The notes beneath the pieces were generated by a model that searched no databases, was not told the origin of the DNA, and worked only from the letters and a program-made list of their open reading frames with translations. 64,000 bases of DNA, taken from contig CM042685.1 in the NCBI GenBank assembly GCA_023614405.1, positions 237,253,661 through 237,317,660 of the forward strand. The letters are read 5' to 3'. Source of the DNA: Avena insularis (lineage: Eukaryota; Streptophyta; Magnoliopsida; Poales; Poaceae). How positions within the stretch are numbered: position 1 is the first letter of the stretch; each line of letters begins with the position of its first letter. The position numbers were made by a program, and so were the translations under genes. Positions 48,906 to 62,800 of the stretch are shown one piece after another.

Positions 48906-50051
48906 TGTAACATCCCAAAAATATTAAACTTGGATCATCAAACTCTAATCACCAAATTTAGGGTTAACAAAAACTTTTCCAACTAAAAATATGAAAGCAT
49001 TCATATGTGTGTGTATTAAAATTTGGATTCTTTTGAATTGCCATGGTTCTGTGTTTCTTTGCTTGCAAAATGATTCTTAGGTGAAATAAACATCATCTAA
49101 AAAATCCCCAAACTTTTCCCAAAGACAAACAAGTCAAAACAAATAAATTAAGTGAATGGTCACTTTGTCCAAATTAACTCCCATGCCTACTTTGGCTATC
49201 CCTAACTTTCAGAACTTAACAGAAACATGTATGGATCTTTGCACCCCTTGATAGTACTCATAATAAGGTACCAAGGCCCACTTTGTGATCATCCAAAAAC
49301 ATTCAAATGCTTAGTTTAAATGTCAGTTTAAAATTGAATCTATTTCATATGGGAAGATCCCACTATTTAAAAAACCACTCAAACAAGCTCAATTTTCAAA
49401 ACCCAAGCATAAACAGAACCCTCAACACATGCCTAGCACACCCACCAAAAATCTTTTCAAAATTCAAAACTTAAGTTCATGCGGCCATTTCATCAAACAG
49501 GTTGCAGATTCAAATGAACAAAATCAAAAACACTATATTGAGCAGTGTTTTGGGCTTAACTTGTTCCCTCTCTAGTTACATCTAGCCTTAGTAGATCATC
49601 TAGCAACCTTAACTAATCTCTAGCACCACTGTAAGCTGGCCATTGTCATCAATGATGAGCAAGCCGAGAGCACCATTGCCACCCCATGGTCGACAGCAAG
49701 CTACGAGCAACACTCGCCAACCTTGTCTGGGAGCTAGCCAAGACCACCGCCACTCCGTCCCCAGCCTCGAGCAATGCCAGCTACTAGAGGACACACCCAA
49801 GCCATGCCAAGCCTCTCTGCGAGCATGCCGAGAGCGCGCCCGTGCGCCACCCTCGACACATGCCCACGGACCGCGCCGCCCAGCAGCCAAGGCACGCGTG
49901 ATCACCACCACCCCAAAGAACCCCGCGACACCACACCGTTGAGCTTCGCCAAGGAGCACAACACCGCCCCCTACCGTCGCCCACGCCGATAGCCCTCTGT
50001 GTCGTCAACCACGACGAGCTCAGCCTGCGCCCGTCGGTCCCTTCTCGCCAC

Positions 50052-50060
50052 TATAAATAG
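50052..50060 (+). promoter_or_regulatory. TATA box in first copy of E 3' LTR
   Basis: TATAAATAG as in B. It is retained in the partial, duplicated copy. Confidence 0.65.
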
Positions 50061-50897
50061 AGGCCTCCCCCGCTTGATTTCTTCACACCATTCCACTCCC
50101 CTATCACCCAGAACCACCCCACCTCACCCCCGGAGCAAGGCGAGCAGCGCATCTCCGGAATTTCACTGAAGCCCGCCGCTGCTGGAGAAGAAGGAAGCCA
50201 TCGATTGGAGCCGCCCTAGGAGGAGCTGCCGGTGCCAGGAGAATCGCCGTCGTCGACTTTGTCGTTTGCCCCCATCGCCGACCCTCACCTGAGCCCCGGT
50301 GAGCCTCCCACGACCCCCACCTGCCGCGTTAGGGTTCTGTCTCGCCGGCACTGCCCGACGTGGACGACGGGCCGTAGCCGTTCGATTAGACTTAGATCGT
50401 GCGGCCGAGATCGCCTTGTACCGCTTCGCGTTTTATGAGCCACTGACCAGTAGACCCCCCTGTCAGTTGCGCCCCGCGCTGCGAAGTGACACTGGGCCGG
50501 CCCATTAACCCTTCCCGCGCAGCCCAACCGTTTGAATTTAGCTTTTTCTATTTATATTCAAACTCTAATCACCAAATTTAGGGTTAACAAAAACTTTTCC
50601 AACTAAAAATATGAAAGCATTCATATGTGTGTGTATTAAAATTTGGATTCTTTTGAACTGCCATGGTTCTGTGTTTCTTTGCTTGCAAAATGATTCTTAG
50701 GTGAAATAAACATCATCTAAAAAATCCCCAAACTTTTCCCAAAGACAAACAAGTCAAAACAAATAAATTAAGTGAATGGTCACTTTGGTCAAATTAACTC
50801 CCATGCCTACTTTGGCTATGCCTAACTTTCAGAACTTAACAGAAACATGTATGGATCTTTGCACCCCTTGGTAGTACTCATAATAAGGTACCAAGGC

Positions 50898-53800
50898 TGT
50901 AACGCCCCCGAATCGGGTCTATACAGATCTCAGCATTTCCCGCCAAAATCCGCATAGAAGCGATTCAAAGACGCCCACCAGACACTTTCGTGTGGGTGGG
51001 ATATGAATACAAGTAGTTACATCACAGTAGTTTACAACAGAGTCCACAAGAACTTATATATACAACAACGACTCAACGAGTCAGGAATACAAATGATACA
51101 AATCATAAAGAAAGCCAAATAGTATCCGAGTACGGACAAGATCCAAATGGGACTAAGAGTCCTGAAGAATAACCAAGCGGTGTCCAACCCTGCCCAGGCC
51201 AAGCCGGAAGGGTAACCTTGATAACGTCGTCAATCCCATACCTGTCAAACCAAAGGGTGCCGACAAAGGGCAAAGGAAAAACAGAAAGAGAGCGGTCAGT
51301 ACTGAGGCAAGGCCACGGCGAGACTAGAATTCGACGGTCCTCGCCTACATATGTATGGTGGGCTCAGCGGCAGCAAAGCTTGCACTATCTAACTTATAGA
51401 GACACGCTACAACTTCGGCTATTAGAGCGAGATAAGAGAGCGCTATGCGGTAACAATATTATAACACCAAACATAACCCATCCGAAGATTTCCCCCTCGA
51501 AGACCAGTCGAGGAAGTCCTCTTACAGAACACACACAGTGAAAATTTTAGTTAAGCAGGTGTTTAGTTGATAAGGCTAATTACTAATCACATTATTAGAG
51601 GAAAAACATTAGTGGCGTTGTCTATGATCATGACACTGTACTTTTAAGGCGTCCATAACCGGGGACACACAACTTCTCGAAAAGATTTATCCTGCAGGGA
51701 TGCACTACTGTACCCAAACACATGCTCAACCCTTCAGGCAACATATTACGCGTGCCATTCGAATCTCACAACAAGAACTGTACCTTAACTACGCGCATAT
51801 CCAGAGGCATCACCTACTGTGGGGAACCAACCAAGAGGTACGACGATTCTCAAGGAAGGCACAGCGTTTGCGCCTACTGGTGGATCGGGCCCTGCGGGGT
51901 AACTTGTACACACCGTGGGTGCCGCCACCGTGTACCGCGATTTATGTATGCAAGCCATGGCAATCCACCAAAATATCAAGTCCGAAGACATATCAACTCA
52001 CCCATGTCCGAGGACATATTATGCGTATTGACCAAATAGAAAACCAATTTTGTAACCCTCTGGATATACGGATAGCGCCGGTAGTTGAGGGGGGATCCCA
52101 AAGGCCCCACGTTTGGTTAGCGCGATCAACTCAGAACTGGTATCGTAGAACGAACGGGTCCTAGGTCAGCTCAAGCAGTTCCCAAAGATGGTCCCTGCCG
52201 GGGCCTTATCATTAGGTAAAATCATAACCATAATCATAACCAACATCACCAATTTAATTATCTTATCACCAACCCTATCCGAGTGTCATGTTCCACCTGT
52301 ATGAGAGCGGCACTAAGCATGCCTACGACTCGTAAGGACAAAGCTAGCTAATCAAACAAGGCAATAGGATAACCAAGGCAATATAGTAGAGCAGGTAAAT
52401 AAAGGAACGATACTATAGCATCGACAATAAGGATAGCAGTAGTCAAAGGGAGGAAGTAAAGACTATAAATGCAAAATACGTAGAAGGGGGAGAATGCTCG
52501 CCTGAAAACATTGTCGAAGGTTCACTCGAAGATCGGGTCGACACTCGCATCAACTCATTGGCCTAGTCCGCGAAGAAGCAAAACACTAGAAGAGGCAACA
52601 GATGCAATATTTAATACTAGGACGGAAGATCCGGCATGATTATGATATGATGCATGACATGACGATATGCGGTCCCACTTAGCAATATTAAGCGGAATCA
52701 GGATTCCGACAACTATTATTGGGTTCAAGTTATCTAACTACCCGCATGTTAGATATTGAGTTAACAAGGCAAACCATGACATCGGTGGGCTCACCAATTT
52801 AAATGGTGTCGGAACTAGATAAGAATGTCCCGCATAAACACTCCATAATTAGGTTAGGTGAATCGACTATTTACTCACAAATAAGATTATATGCTATGCG
52901 GCATGAATGAATTTGATATATACAAGATATTTGACAGTTTATGAAAATAGGTATGAAGTCTCACGGTTCTGGATCAGATAGGCTCTTGTGAAGATTTGTT
53001 CAAACACTTGGCGTGCACCTGGTCTGAAACGAGAACGGCATCTGATTGGGCCAGAACAGCATGAACATGAACAAACAGATAAAAATAGGCGTGCACACGC
53101 CTGAGACAAGGATCATACATCAGTGCTACTGCAGATCGAAGAAAACATGTACCGTGTGATTGGATTGGAGGCGGGTGTGAGAAAACACGGGATCTGGTGG
53201 TTATGTGGAGGGGCAAAACGGCACGAGGCTGGGCTGCTGTCGATCGGCACGCGCACGGGAGTAACCTGGAGTGGCGCGGCGAGCTGCGCATGCAAGATGC
53301 CCCTAGGCGTTGACTCCATGTCATGGCAGATGGAGGTGATGGACAAGGCCCGACGCGCTGGTGCGCACGCGCACGGAGAAGGCCCCAAGCTGATGGGATA
53401 TGCACAGAAACATAAAAAGGGCAGAGGTATCCATTGGTTAGAGCGTATCCAACGTTTAATTCTAACTTGGACCATAAGCTAGGCCCCACTACATGTGCTA
53501 TAGTAGACTGAATCCCTCACAATGTTTAAAGACTACCGAGGCCTTAAGCTGGAGCCCACACCTGACCGATTTCTTCATTCATTTGTCCAACAGCTACAGA
53601 AACTGACATGAGCCTGATATGCACAATGAGGAGAGAAAGAAAAACAATTGGTTTTTTATTTGTTATGGCCGGGTCTTACCACTGCGGTCGACCTTAAGCT
53701 TTATTTTCTTACTACCAACCTCCACAATGTTTAAATCTTCTTATGGTCGACCTCAAGCTTCCTATGGCCGAGCTTAAATCAACATTGGAGACGCCCTTAG

Positions 53801-54395
53801 GGCTCGGCTACAATAAGAAATAGTAGAGATTGGATTGGTTTCAAAAGACAGAGTAAAGAAATAATACGACAGGCAAGGATACATGAATCTGCTGCTTACC
53901 TAGAAAAATAGCTATGCTCCGGTTAGATTAATTCAAAGAAACTGCGATGGCCACCTCTGGTCATATGAAAAAGGAGAAAGAAACCGGCTATGTGGAAGAA
54001 GAGGTGGGAAATTTTAGATTAGATTTGGCTAGGATTTGGAAGCTAGGGTTTGGAGAGGAAGGGGAAGGGGATTAGAGTATTTATCTAGCCCAAAGTTAAC
54101 TAGATGGGGCTAGTTTTGGGCCAAAACTTTAGACAGGCTTTTGTGCCTAGTTTTATTTATAAAACAAGAGAAACCTTTTGCGATCTTATAACAGACCAAA
54201 CTTATTATTTTACTTTAATTTAAAAATAAGAGAAGAAGGACGGGCTTAATAAAACCACGGGGATATTTTAGAAAAACAAAAATAGGTTTTTAGCAAAATA
54301 GTTTGCGGTCAAAAATTGCGAACAAAATATGCATGATGTCATGATGATGCAAAAAAAAAGCAATTTTATTTCGGAATAATTTCCGGGGCATTACA
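50898..54395 (-). mobile_element. F: solo LTR (3,498 bp) inside E's 3' LTR
   Basis: Flanked by the exact duplication AAGGC (50893-50897, 54396-54400); the uninterrupted site reads ACCAAGGCCCAC in the other E LTR copies. Plus-strand ends are TGTAACGCCCCCGAATCGG and GGGGCATTACA, giving imperfect terminal inverted repeats longer than 12 bases. Minus orientation is inferred from the TATA-like GATAAATA (54085-54078 on the minus strand) followed by a CCCTAG-rich leader, and from the U5 island at 51650-51705 in reverse. It has no primer site, polypurine tract or coding domain. Several 60-170 codon open frames show no known motif. Confidence 0.85.
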
Positions 54396-55284
54396 AAGGC
54401 CCACTTTGTGATCATACAAAAACATTCAAATGCTTAGTTTAAATGACAGTTTAAAATTGAATCTATTTCATATGGGAAGATCCCACTATTTCAAAAACCA
54501 CTCAAACAAGCTCAATTTTCAAAACCCAAGCATACACAGAACCCTCAACACATGCCTAGAACACCCACCAAAAATCTTTTCAAAATTCAAAACTTAAGTT
54601 CATGCGGCCATTTATCAAACAGGTTGCAGATTCAAATCAACAAAATCAAAAACACTATGTTGAGCAGTGTTTTGGGCCTAACTTCTTCCCTCTCTAGTTA
54701 CAACTAGCCTTAGTAGATCATCTAGCAACCTTAACTAATCTCTAGCACCACTGTAAGCTAGCCATTGTCATCAACGGTGAGCAGGCCGAGAGCACCATTG
54801 CCACCCCATGGTCGATAGCAAGCTACGAGCAAAACTAGCCTCGCCAACCTTGTCTGGGAGCTAGCCAGCACCCCACCGCCACTCCCTGTCCCAGCCTCGA
54901 GCAATGCCAGCTACTGGACCAGACGCCCAAGCCATGCCAAGCCTCTTTGTGAGCATGCCGAGAGCGCGCCCGTGCGCCACCCTCGACACACGCCCACAGA
55001 CCGCGCGCCGCCTTCGCCGCGTGCACGTGTGATCACCACCACCCCAGCAACCCCGCAGACATGCCCGTTCGCCACCGCACGGACCAAGCGCGCTGTGCGC
55101 CATCAAAACCTCCGTCGGACCCGCCAGAGCGTCAAAGCGTTCCGACCGATCAGCACCGCCCCACGCCTCGCCACCATGCCGTTGAGCTTCGCTAGGGAGC
55201 ACAACACCGCCGCCTTTACTAGCCCACTCGTGGGCCGTCGACCACAATGAGCTCAGCCCGCACCCGTCGGTCCCCTCTCGCCAC

Positions 55285-55293
55285 TATAAATAG
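55285..55293 (+). promoter_or_regulatory. TATA box in second copy of E 3' LTR
   Basis: TATAAATAG, in the copy that reaches the true LTR end. Confidence 0.65.
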
Positions 55294-58085
55294 AGGCCTC
55301 CCCCGCTCGATTTCTTCACAGCATTCCACTCCCCTCTCACCCAGAACCACCCCACCTCACTCCCGGAGCAAGGCGAGCAGCGCATCGCCGGAATTTCACC
55401 GGAGCCCGCCGCTGCTCGATAAGAAGGAAGCCATCGATTGGAGCCGCCCCAGGAAGAGCTGCCGGTGCCAGGAGAATCGCCGTCGTAGACTTTGTCGTTT
55501 GCCCCCATCGCCGACACTCGTCTAAGCCCCGGTGAGCCTCCCATGACCCCCACCTGCCGCGTTAGGGTTCTGTCTCGCCGGCGCCGCCCGACGTGGACGA
55601 TGAGCCGTAGCCGTTCGATTAGACTTAGATTGTGCGACCGAGATCGCTTCGCTGCCAAGCGCTTTATGAGCCAAGCTCTTCATGGCGACACCGCCGGCCC
55701 ATTAACCCTTCCCGCGCAGCCCAACCGTTTGAAAATATCTTTTTCTATTTATATTCAAACTTAGTTCTGTACCTAGTTCCAAAAATCAACCCAGCTCGAT
55801 TCAGTGAACCAAATTGCATGAAACCAATTTTGTTAGAAAAGTGTTGAAATGCTTAATCCAAGCCCGTTGGATTCAAATCATTTGGATCTGTAGATCAACC
55901 CTGGTAAAAATAACAAGTCAGAAGCTTTTCTGCATTCAAACATTTTTCAAATTTCAACCATAATAGCTTTTGAGTTCATTCCAACTCTCAAAAATCACAT
56001 TTGATCATACCTTTCAGAATATATAAAAACATATGGGTTTACTTACAGAAATAATGTTCAAGTAATAAAAGAATGCCAAATAGGCATTTCTAGTCATTTT
56101 ATTTTATTTAAAATAAATGGGTAAACCTTATTAAATTGTGACACCACTTTAAATCACATTATCATGTACTGAAATATGTGGTGATGACATGTGTCAACAT
56201 GATCCCATGTTTGAGTTGGAGAATATTAAATCTTAAGAGTTTTTCAATGAGTAGAAATTACTTTTCTAAAAATAAATAAATAAGACAAATGCTTTATTCT
56301 TGTGATATTAGTGATGATGCTAGATCATCTATAGAACACCTTTGTGTGATGATTGAAAATAGTTAAGTATTGTTTGGTGATTGTGTACCTTGTATTTATT
56401 CATAGACGCTAGTACTGACCAAGGATACGAGGAGGAAGGAGGATACTACGAAGAAGAAGCCGAGGAAAACTTCAACCACTGCTCTGCTCAAGGCAAGAAA
56501 ACACTTGCAAGATACTCTACTTTAGCAAGCCTAATACTACTAGTTGATTGAGCAAGCTAACACTTGCAAGATACTCTACTTTAGCAAGCTTATACTGATA
56601 CTTATGCAAGCCAATACTTGCAAGCCTTACTAATCAAGTTGACCTATGCAAGCTAATACTTGCATGTTACCATGACCAACTATATGCCTTAAGCATATGT
56701 GATCATACCCACTTGATAACCCAATCCTAGTTTTACTTGCAAGCTTTCTACTTTATTTCTTTATCAAAGCTATTTCTTAGAGTTTACTTAAGTGACTTGT
56801 AGATTCTAGGAAGAAAATTGAAGGTTGCATAAAGAGCATTAAATTTGGCCTAAGCTAGATAATCTTGATGTCATCCTAAGGCATGAGATTGTACTTAGTT
56901 AAACTCCACTAGTTTACCATCCCTCATTAGTACTTACCCCCACTTGTAGATGCTAGTGCTAAGCATAAAACGTGATAACCTTTAGATGGGAATACTTGGT
57001 GAAAAATGGTTATGAAAACCTTAGAATGATGAGTCATTCTACTGATATGTTTTGACATGTGTTTCCGAACACCAGATGATTTTGATGATGAAAATGTTGA
57101 GGCATGAGCCTTAGCCCTTTATGAAAATGATGGTTGTCTGGACGCGATACCATTCCAATTTTACCGTACAACCACAATACCCGAAAATTGGGTAGGGCTT
57201 GACTGGAAACTTATATACTTTAGTATGGGTTCCCTCACGACCAAGGTTTGAGCTGAGGCTACCTTGTGAAGATTGTCAAACTGTGCAGTACCCAAGATGA
57301 CAGTTGGTCATGGTTGGGAGACCAAACTCATAGGAGAGGTGCCTATACTAGGGCGTGTAATTGAAAGGTTAGGATTGATTATCCGCATACTGAGTATGGT
57401 GAATTCAGGATTTGTTCCTGATGGATGTATCGAATGTTGTGGTAAAAGTGTACAATCTCTACAGAGTGTCAAACTATTCGAATAGCCGCGTCCGCGGTTA
57501 TGGACAGTTGGAGTGGCCATACTGTTCCCCCGTCAGATGTTTTCAAAATGACTTATGAAATGAATTGAGATTTTGACTTGACCACTTAGGTGTTATAAAA
57601 CTTCAACTAGATTTTCTTGCTTCTGAACTTAGTAGAGATAAATCTGGCTTTTTGCAAAACAACCCTAGAGCTTAGTGTCCTAATACAAAAAACCCCTTCA
57701 CTTGTTAGTATTAGTTTGCGAGTACTTAAAGAGTACTCATGGCTTTGTCCCTGGCTATTCCCGTGGCCAGACTATGAAGAGGAGTACCAGGAAGAAGGAC
57801 CCCAGGAAGGTTACGACAACTAGGATCATCTCCCATCGTCAGCATTGCCTATGACCCCGAAGTTGGAGCTTCGCCTACGCTACCGTTATTATTACGTTAT
57901 TCCGCTGCTTGAGTTGTATTAAGAACTGGATCATGAGATCCTTATTTGTGTAAGACCTTATGTATGGTTTGTAATGGATGATGTACTGTGGTATCCAAAT
58001 CTGTTATGTCTCGCAAAAATGGTAATCCTGGGATTGCGATGTATGGTATAACAGGCATCTGGGATTAAAAATCTGGGTGTTGACA

Positions 58086-58127
58086 TATAGTATACTACAT
58101 TATGTAGTGGTATGCCGGGTCACCGCA
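58086..58127 (+). repeat. H: continuation and probable LTR end
   Basis: After E's duplicated TATAG the sequence continues to GGGTCACCGCA, a plausible LTR terminus. No primer site follows, so H may be a solo LTR, with ATCAC (58128-58132) as candidate target duplication. Confidence 0.35.
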
Positions 58128-58446
58128 ATCACAAACAACACAGACATGATAGTATTAAATAGATAAAACCATTAATCAATCTGACATAGTAATCTCAATA
58201 TCCATCGGATCCCCGCAAGCACAACATGCATGATTACAAATAGATTAGATCTTGACCATGAACGGAGCTCACAAGATCTATATATGAAAGCACAAGGAGG
58301 AGATACAACAATCTAGCTACTACATGGACCCATAGTCCAAGGTGGAACTACTCACACATCATACCGGAGAAGGACTCTGGGATAATCTCCCCTCCGGCAG
58401 GGTGCCGGGAAGTGCTTCAGATCCCCCCCGATCTAGGGACGATGGT
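58128..58446. other. Unassigned 319-bp spacer
   Basis: No open frame. It contains a GGCAGGGTGCCGGGA stretch (58397-58411) of a kind I associate with repeated Triticeae sequences but cannot place. It separates H/E from LTR fragment I and forms the loop of the inverted repeat between the E and I LTRs. Confidence 0.4.
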
Positions 58447-59842
58447 TGTCAACACCCGGATTTTTAATCCCAGATGTCTGTTATGCCATACATCACAATC
58501 CTAGGATTACCATTTTTGCGAGACATAACAGATTGGATATCACAATACATTATCCATTACAAAACATACATAAGGTCTTACAACAAATAAAGGATCACAT
58601 GATCCAGTATTAGTACAATCAAAGCATCGGAATAATATAATAACGATAGCATGGGCGAAGCTCCATCTTCATGGTCACAGGCAATGCTGACGATGGGAGA
58701 TGATCCTAGTTGTCGTAACCTTCCTGCGGTCCATCCTCCTGATAGTCCTCTTCATAGTCTGGCCACGGGAATAGCCAGGGACAAATCCATGAGTACTCTT
58801 TAAGTACTCGCAAACTAAGACTAACAAGTGAAGTGGTTTTGAGTAGGAAATACTAGGCTCTAGGTTGTTTTGCAAAAAGCCAGATTTACCTTAACTGAGT
58901 TCGGAAGCAAAGAATGCTAGTTTAAAGTTTTATAACACCTAAGTGGGAACTTAGCTTTCACTTTCACAACCCTGTTGTGGTCAAGTCAAAGTCATGATTC
59001 ATTTCACAAAGTCATTTTGAAAACATCTGACGATGGAATAGTATGGCCACTCCAACTATCCATAACCGCGGACGTGGCTATTCGAATAGTTTGACACTCT
59101 ACAGAGGTGGTACACTTTCACCATAATATACGATACATCCGCCAGGAACAATCCGGAATTCACCATACTCAGTATGCAGATAATCAATCCCAACCTTTTA
59201 ATTACACACCCTAGTATAGACACCTTTCCTATGAGTTTGGCCTCCCAACCATGACCATCGGTCATCTTGGGAACTGCATAGGTGGTCAATCTTCACGAGG
59301 TAGCCTCAGCTCAAACCTTGGCCGCAAGGGAACCCATACTAAGGTATATAAATTTCCAGTCAAGCCCTACCGAATTTTGGGTATTGTGGTTGTACGGTAA
59401 AATTGCAATGGTATCACATCCAGACAACCATCAGTTTTATGAAGGGCTAAGGCTCATGCCTCAACATTTTCATCATCAAAATCATCTAGTATTCAAGAAC
59501 ACATATCAAAACATTTCATTAGAATGACTCATCATTCTAAGGTTTTCATAATCATTTTCACCAAGTATTCCCATCTAAAGTGATCAAGTTTTATGCTTAG
59601 CACTAGCAATTACAAGTGAGGTAAAACTAATGAGGGGTGGTAATCAAGTGTGACTTTTCTAAGTTCAATCTCATGCCTTAGGATGACATCAAGATTTATC
59701 TATCTTACGCCAAGTTTTATGCTCTTTATTCTACCTTCAAATATCTTTCTAAAATCTACAATTCACTAAGTAAACACTAATAGAAAGCTTTGATAAAGAA
59801 AATAAAATACTAAGCTGGCAAGTAAAACTGGGATTAGGTATC
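58447..59842 (-). repeat. I: minus-strand LTR fragment of the B/E family
   Basis: It starts TGTCAACACCC, the reverse of the B/E LTR end, and matches the last 1.4 kb of E's LTR at about 90% by eye, including the U5 island (59050-59120). It is interrupted at 59842 by element G; the remainder should lie right of the window. It could be a 3' LTR or a solo LTR. Candidate target duplication ATGGT (58442-58446). Confidence 0.82.
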
Positions 59843-62800
59843 TGTAACACCCTCGCCTGATAAGGCTGAGTTCATGTGTATAGTGCCAATCCCTGGATCG
59901 GTTCACTGGCACACACAGTACAAAATGATACCAAATATAACTGTGCATCATAAATACAACGAATATGATCCAGAATTTACATTATTTATTCAAGTACACA
60001 GCGGAAAACGAATACAAGGTAGATCTCCATCCTTCAAATGTGCCACAGGCGAACAATTGTTGAGTGGAGTATCGCGACCTATGACTCAGATACGATATAA
60101 CCTGCAACATGAAACGTTGCAGCCACGAATGGTCAATACATTGAATGTATGGCAAGTAGGCTAAAGTGGTTAACAACATATCTATCAACTACATGCTTAT
60201 TTGGCCAAGTGGAGTTCAGGCTCATTTGCATAAAGCAACAGTTTTATCCTAACATTTGTAACAAAGTAGTTTTCCAATACGATAAATAGGACACTCTGGT
60301 TCACTCCCAGGTGCTCCTACCCAATTATGTTCACCCAACAAGTTTTAAGTAATTAAGAAATAAGGATGAGTGAGAAATATCATAGCATCAGTATCAGGTC
60401 GCTCAAATTGTCCATAACCGGGGACACGGCTAAGAACTTAGTTTATACACCCTGCAGGGGTTAGTACACTTTACCCATGTGACTTGGCCAGCCTAGCTCG
60501 TACCACCACTCTCATATTGGGTGATTATAGGGAGAAGTCCAAGAAGGAACCGTTCGGGAAGTAGCTCCCAAAACCCGACACGCACCGGTCCAACCTACAC
60601 TATCTACATCTCTCGATACGTGGGTTCGAGTTACCACAACCTACTGAGTCCAACCAACCGCCCATTTCATTATTGGCACATGGTTGCACATGAAAGCTAC
60701 CAAACAAAGAAGCCAATCATTTCTCAGTGCCCTGGGTGCCTTTCCGCAATGATACCACCAAAAATTATCAATCCCATCACACCCAGGAGATTCATTGATT
60801 AAGTTGTTTTAGTTTCGCAAACCAACACATTTAGAAACAACTTCAGTGAAGTAACCGAGCCCTCGTTCATCATAGCATGGCTAAGCACATCTACCACTGT
60901 GGCTCATAAACAAGGAATGCTAGGGAATAATATGGGACATAGCATAGCATATACACATCAATTCCTACATATGCAATTCTACAAAAACATCTATAATGCA
61001 TAGGAAAATAGTAGGACATTTATGACCAAGATAACACCACTTGCCTTTGTTGTCGATGTAGTCGATTAGATAATCCTCACAATCCTCATAGATATAATGG
61101 TTCCACTCGTCATAACCACAATACTTGCAATCATAGTAGTTGCAATCACAGTAGTTGCACTCCTCGCAATCTAACGTTTGAAGCAAACACAACAAACATC
61201 ATTCAAAACATTGCAAACATACAACAGTGCAACATTATAAGAAAACAATGATGAACAGATGCATGCATGACGATTTAATGAGTCGCAATGGTTACATTTA
61301 GTGTTCTGAACATAATTAGATTACATGATGCACGTGGAAAGTCATTTAATGCACTAAAGCTTTTATTACTAAAGTTGTATCGATTTAATATGGTGTATAC
61401 CACTTTAATTGAACTAAATATGTTTATGTCGTATTAAATTGTGAACTAGATGCTACTGGATAGAGGTAATGCAATTTAGAGACAGTATAAATTTGAATCA
61501 CCTAAAAAGGAGTTATAGATATTTTCTTATGATTAAAACACTATTTCAATGGGTTTAAATATTTCTGTATGAATTTCTGTTTTAATAGTACCAAATAATT
61601 TGTCATGCAATTTCTCTGTATAGATATTGTCAATACAAAACCTTAGCACTTGGATTCACCCTAACCGGAGTTATAGATCTTTTTGTATGATTTAAATAGT
61701 GTTTAATGGGTTTTAAATGATTCATTTAGTTTCTGTTGTCTAAAAATCAAACTAAAATTATATCTGTAATCTCCACGGAATTGTTATTTCAGGGACATAT
61801 TATTTGTAATTTTCTGAATAGTATTTATTTTCTTATGAATTTATTACTCTAAATAAGCCATTAAACCATTTATTTAATTACTTCAAAACCTTACAGTATT
61901 TGCCTGAACCATTTGCATATTAATGATCTACATGGAACCAGATTTCCATCGGTATATTATTTATATTTTTGTGATATGCGAATAATTTACTATGAATTTA
62001 ATGATTTATAAAGCCATTAAAACTAATTAAATCACTACAGGGTAAATAATCCGCAAAGGCTAGATCCAACCAGCTATTATTAATGTACATTAAAGTAGCT
62101 TCAATTTGATATATTGTTCATTTTTTTTGGAGTTACAGATAATTTTCTATGAATTTATTAACCTAAAAGACCATTAAAACTAATTAAATTACTGCAGTAA
62201 CCACATACAGTAAAAGTTGGATCTATTCTGATAAGATGATTCTATGTGAAATTATCTTCAATTTTATATATTATACGCAATTTTTGGACGTGGTATGAAT
62301 TTCTAATGAATTTTACAAGTTAGATTTATAACGTGCAATTTTAAATTCAAACGTAATATTTCAGAAAATATTCCGCTGACTGGACAGGTTGACTTTGCAT
62401 GCTGACTGGGACTAGATGCTGACCTGACGATGGCATGGCGATGATGAGGAAGCTGACCGGAATGACGACATGGCACACACCGGTTTGATTGGATCTCGAC
62501 CGTTTGGATAGGATCCGATGGCTAGAAGAAGAGATCGACCCGTTTTTGGCTCAGAATAGACAAGAAAGAGATCTGTGTTAGAGAGGCAAATCCGTAGGTC
62601 AAATTAAAAAACTTATAACATGAAAGTTATGGGGAATTATTAGTACTACCTTCTCACCAAAGGAATTTGGATTTGAAGGAACGAGCGCGAGTACATCTTG
62701 GATTTACACCGTCAGATCTGAAATATTGCGGTACGAAATTCTCCTGCTGTGGTGGATGAAAAGAGGTGAGGTTTGTCGGGATTGAAAGATTTCGACGAGT

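Larger units (their letters stand above)
36792..58085 (+). mobile_element. Element E: Ty3/gypsy chromovirus with nested insertions
   Basis: It is bounded by an exact target duplication TATAG (36787-36791 and 58086-58090). It has a 5' LTR, primer site, pre-gag, gag-pol, polypurine tract and a rearranged 3' LTR. Without solo LTRs J and F and the extra LTR segment it would be about 14 kb. B belongs to the same family. Integrase and chromodomain are intact; gag, RT and pre-gag carry stops, and the RT catalytic site is mutated. Confidence 0.93.
48906..58085 (+). repeat. Element E 3' LTR, tandemly duplicated and split by F
   Basis: The first LTR segment (48906-about 50564) stops in the middle and restarts at LTR position about 30. 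The second segment (about 50565-50897 and 54401-58085) runs to the proper end ...GGTGTTGACA. The switch lies in the 7-base match TCAAACT. The first 700 bases are almost identical to the 5' LTR, while the second copy differs by about 3% and has several indels. Two TATA boxes (50052-50060 and 55285-55293) result. About 120 bases are missing from the first copy near 49900. Confidence 0.85.

Noticed and set aside
51218..53489. Open frames of 68-171 codons within solo LTR F
   Set aside because: No known motif and no matching frame elsewhere in the window; the region behaves as a solo LTR with exact target duplication.
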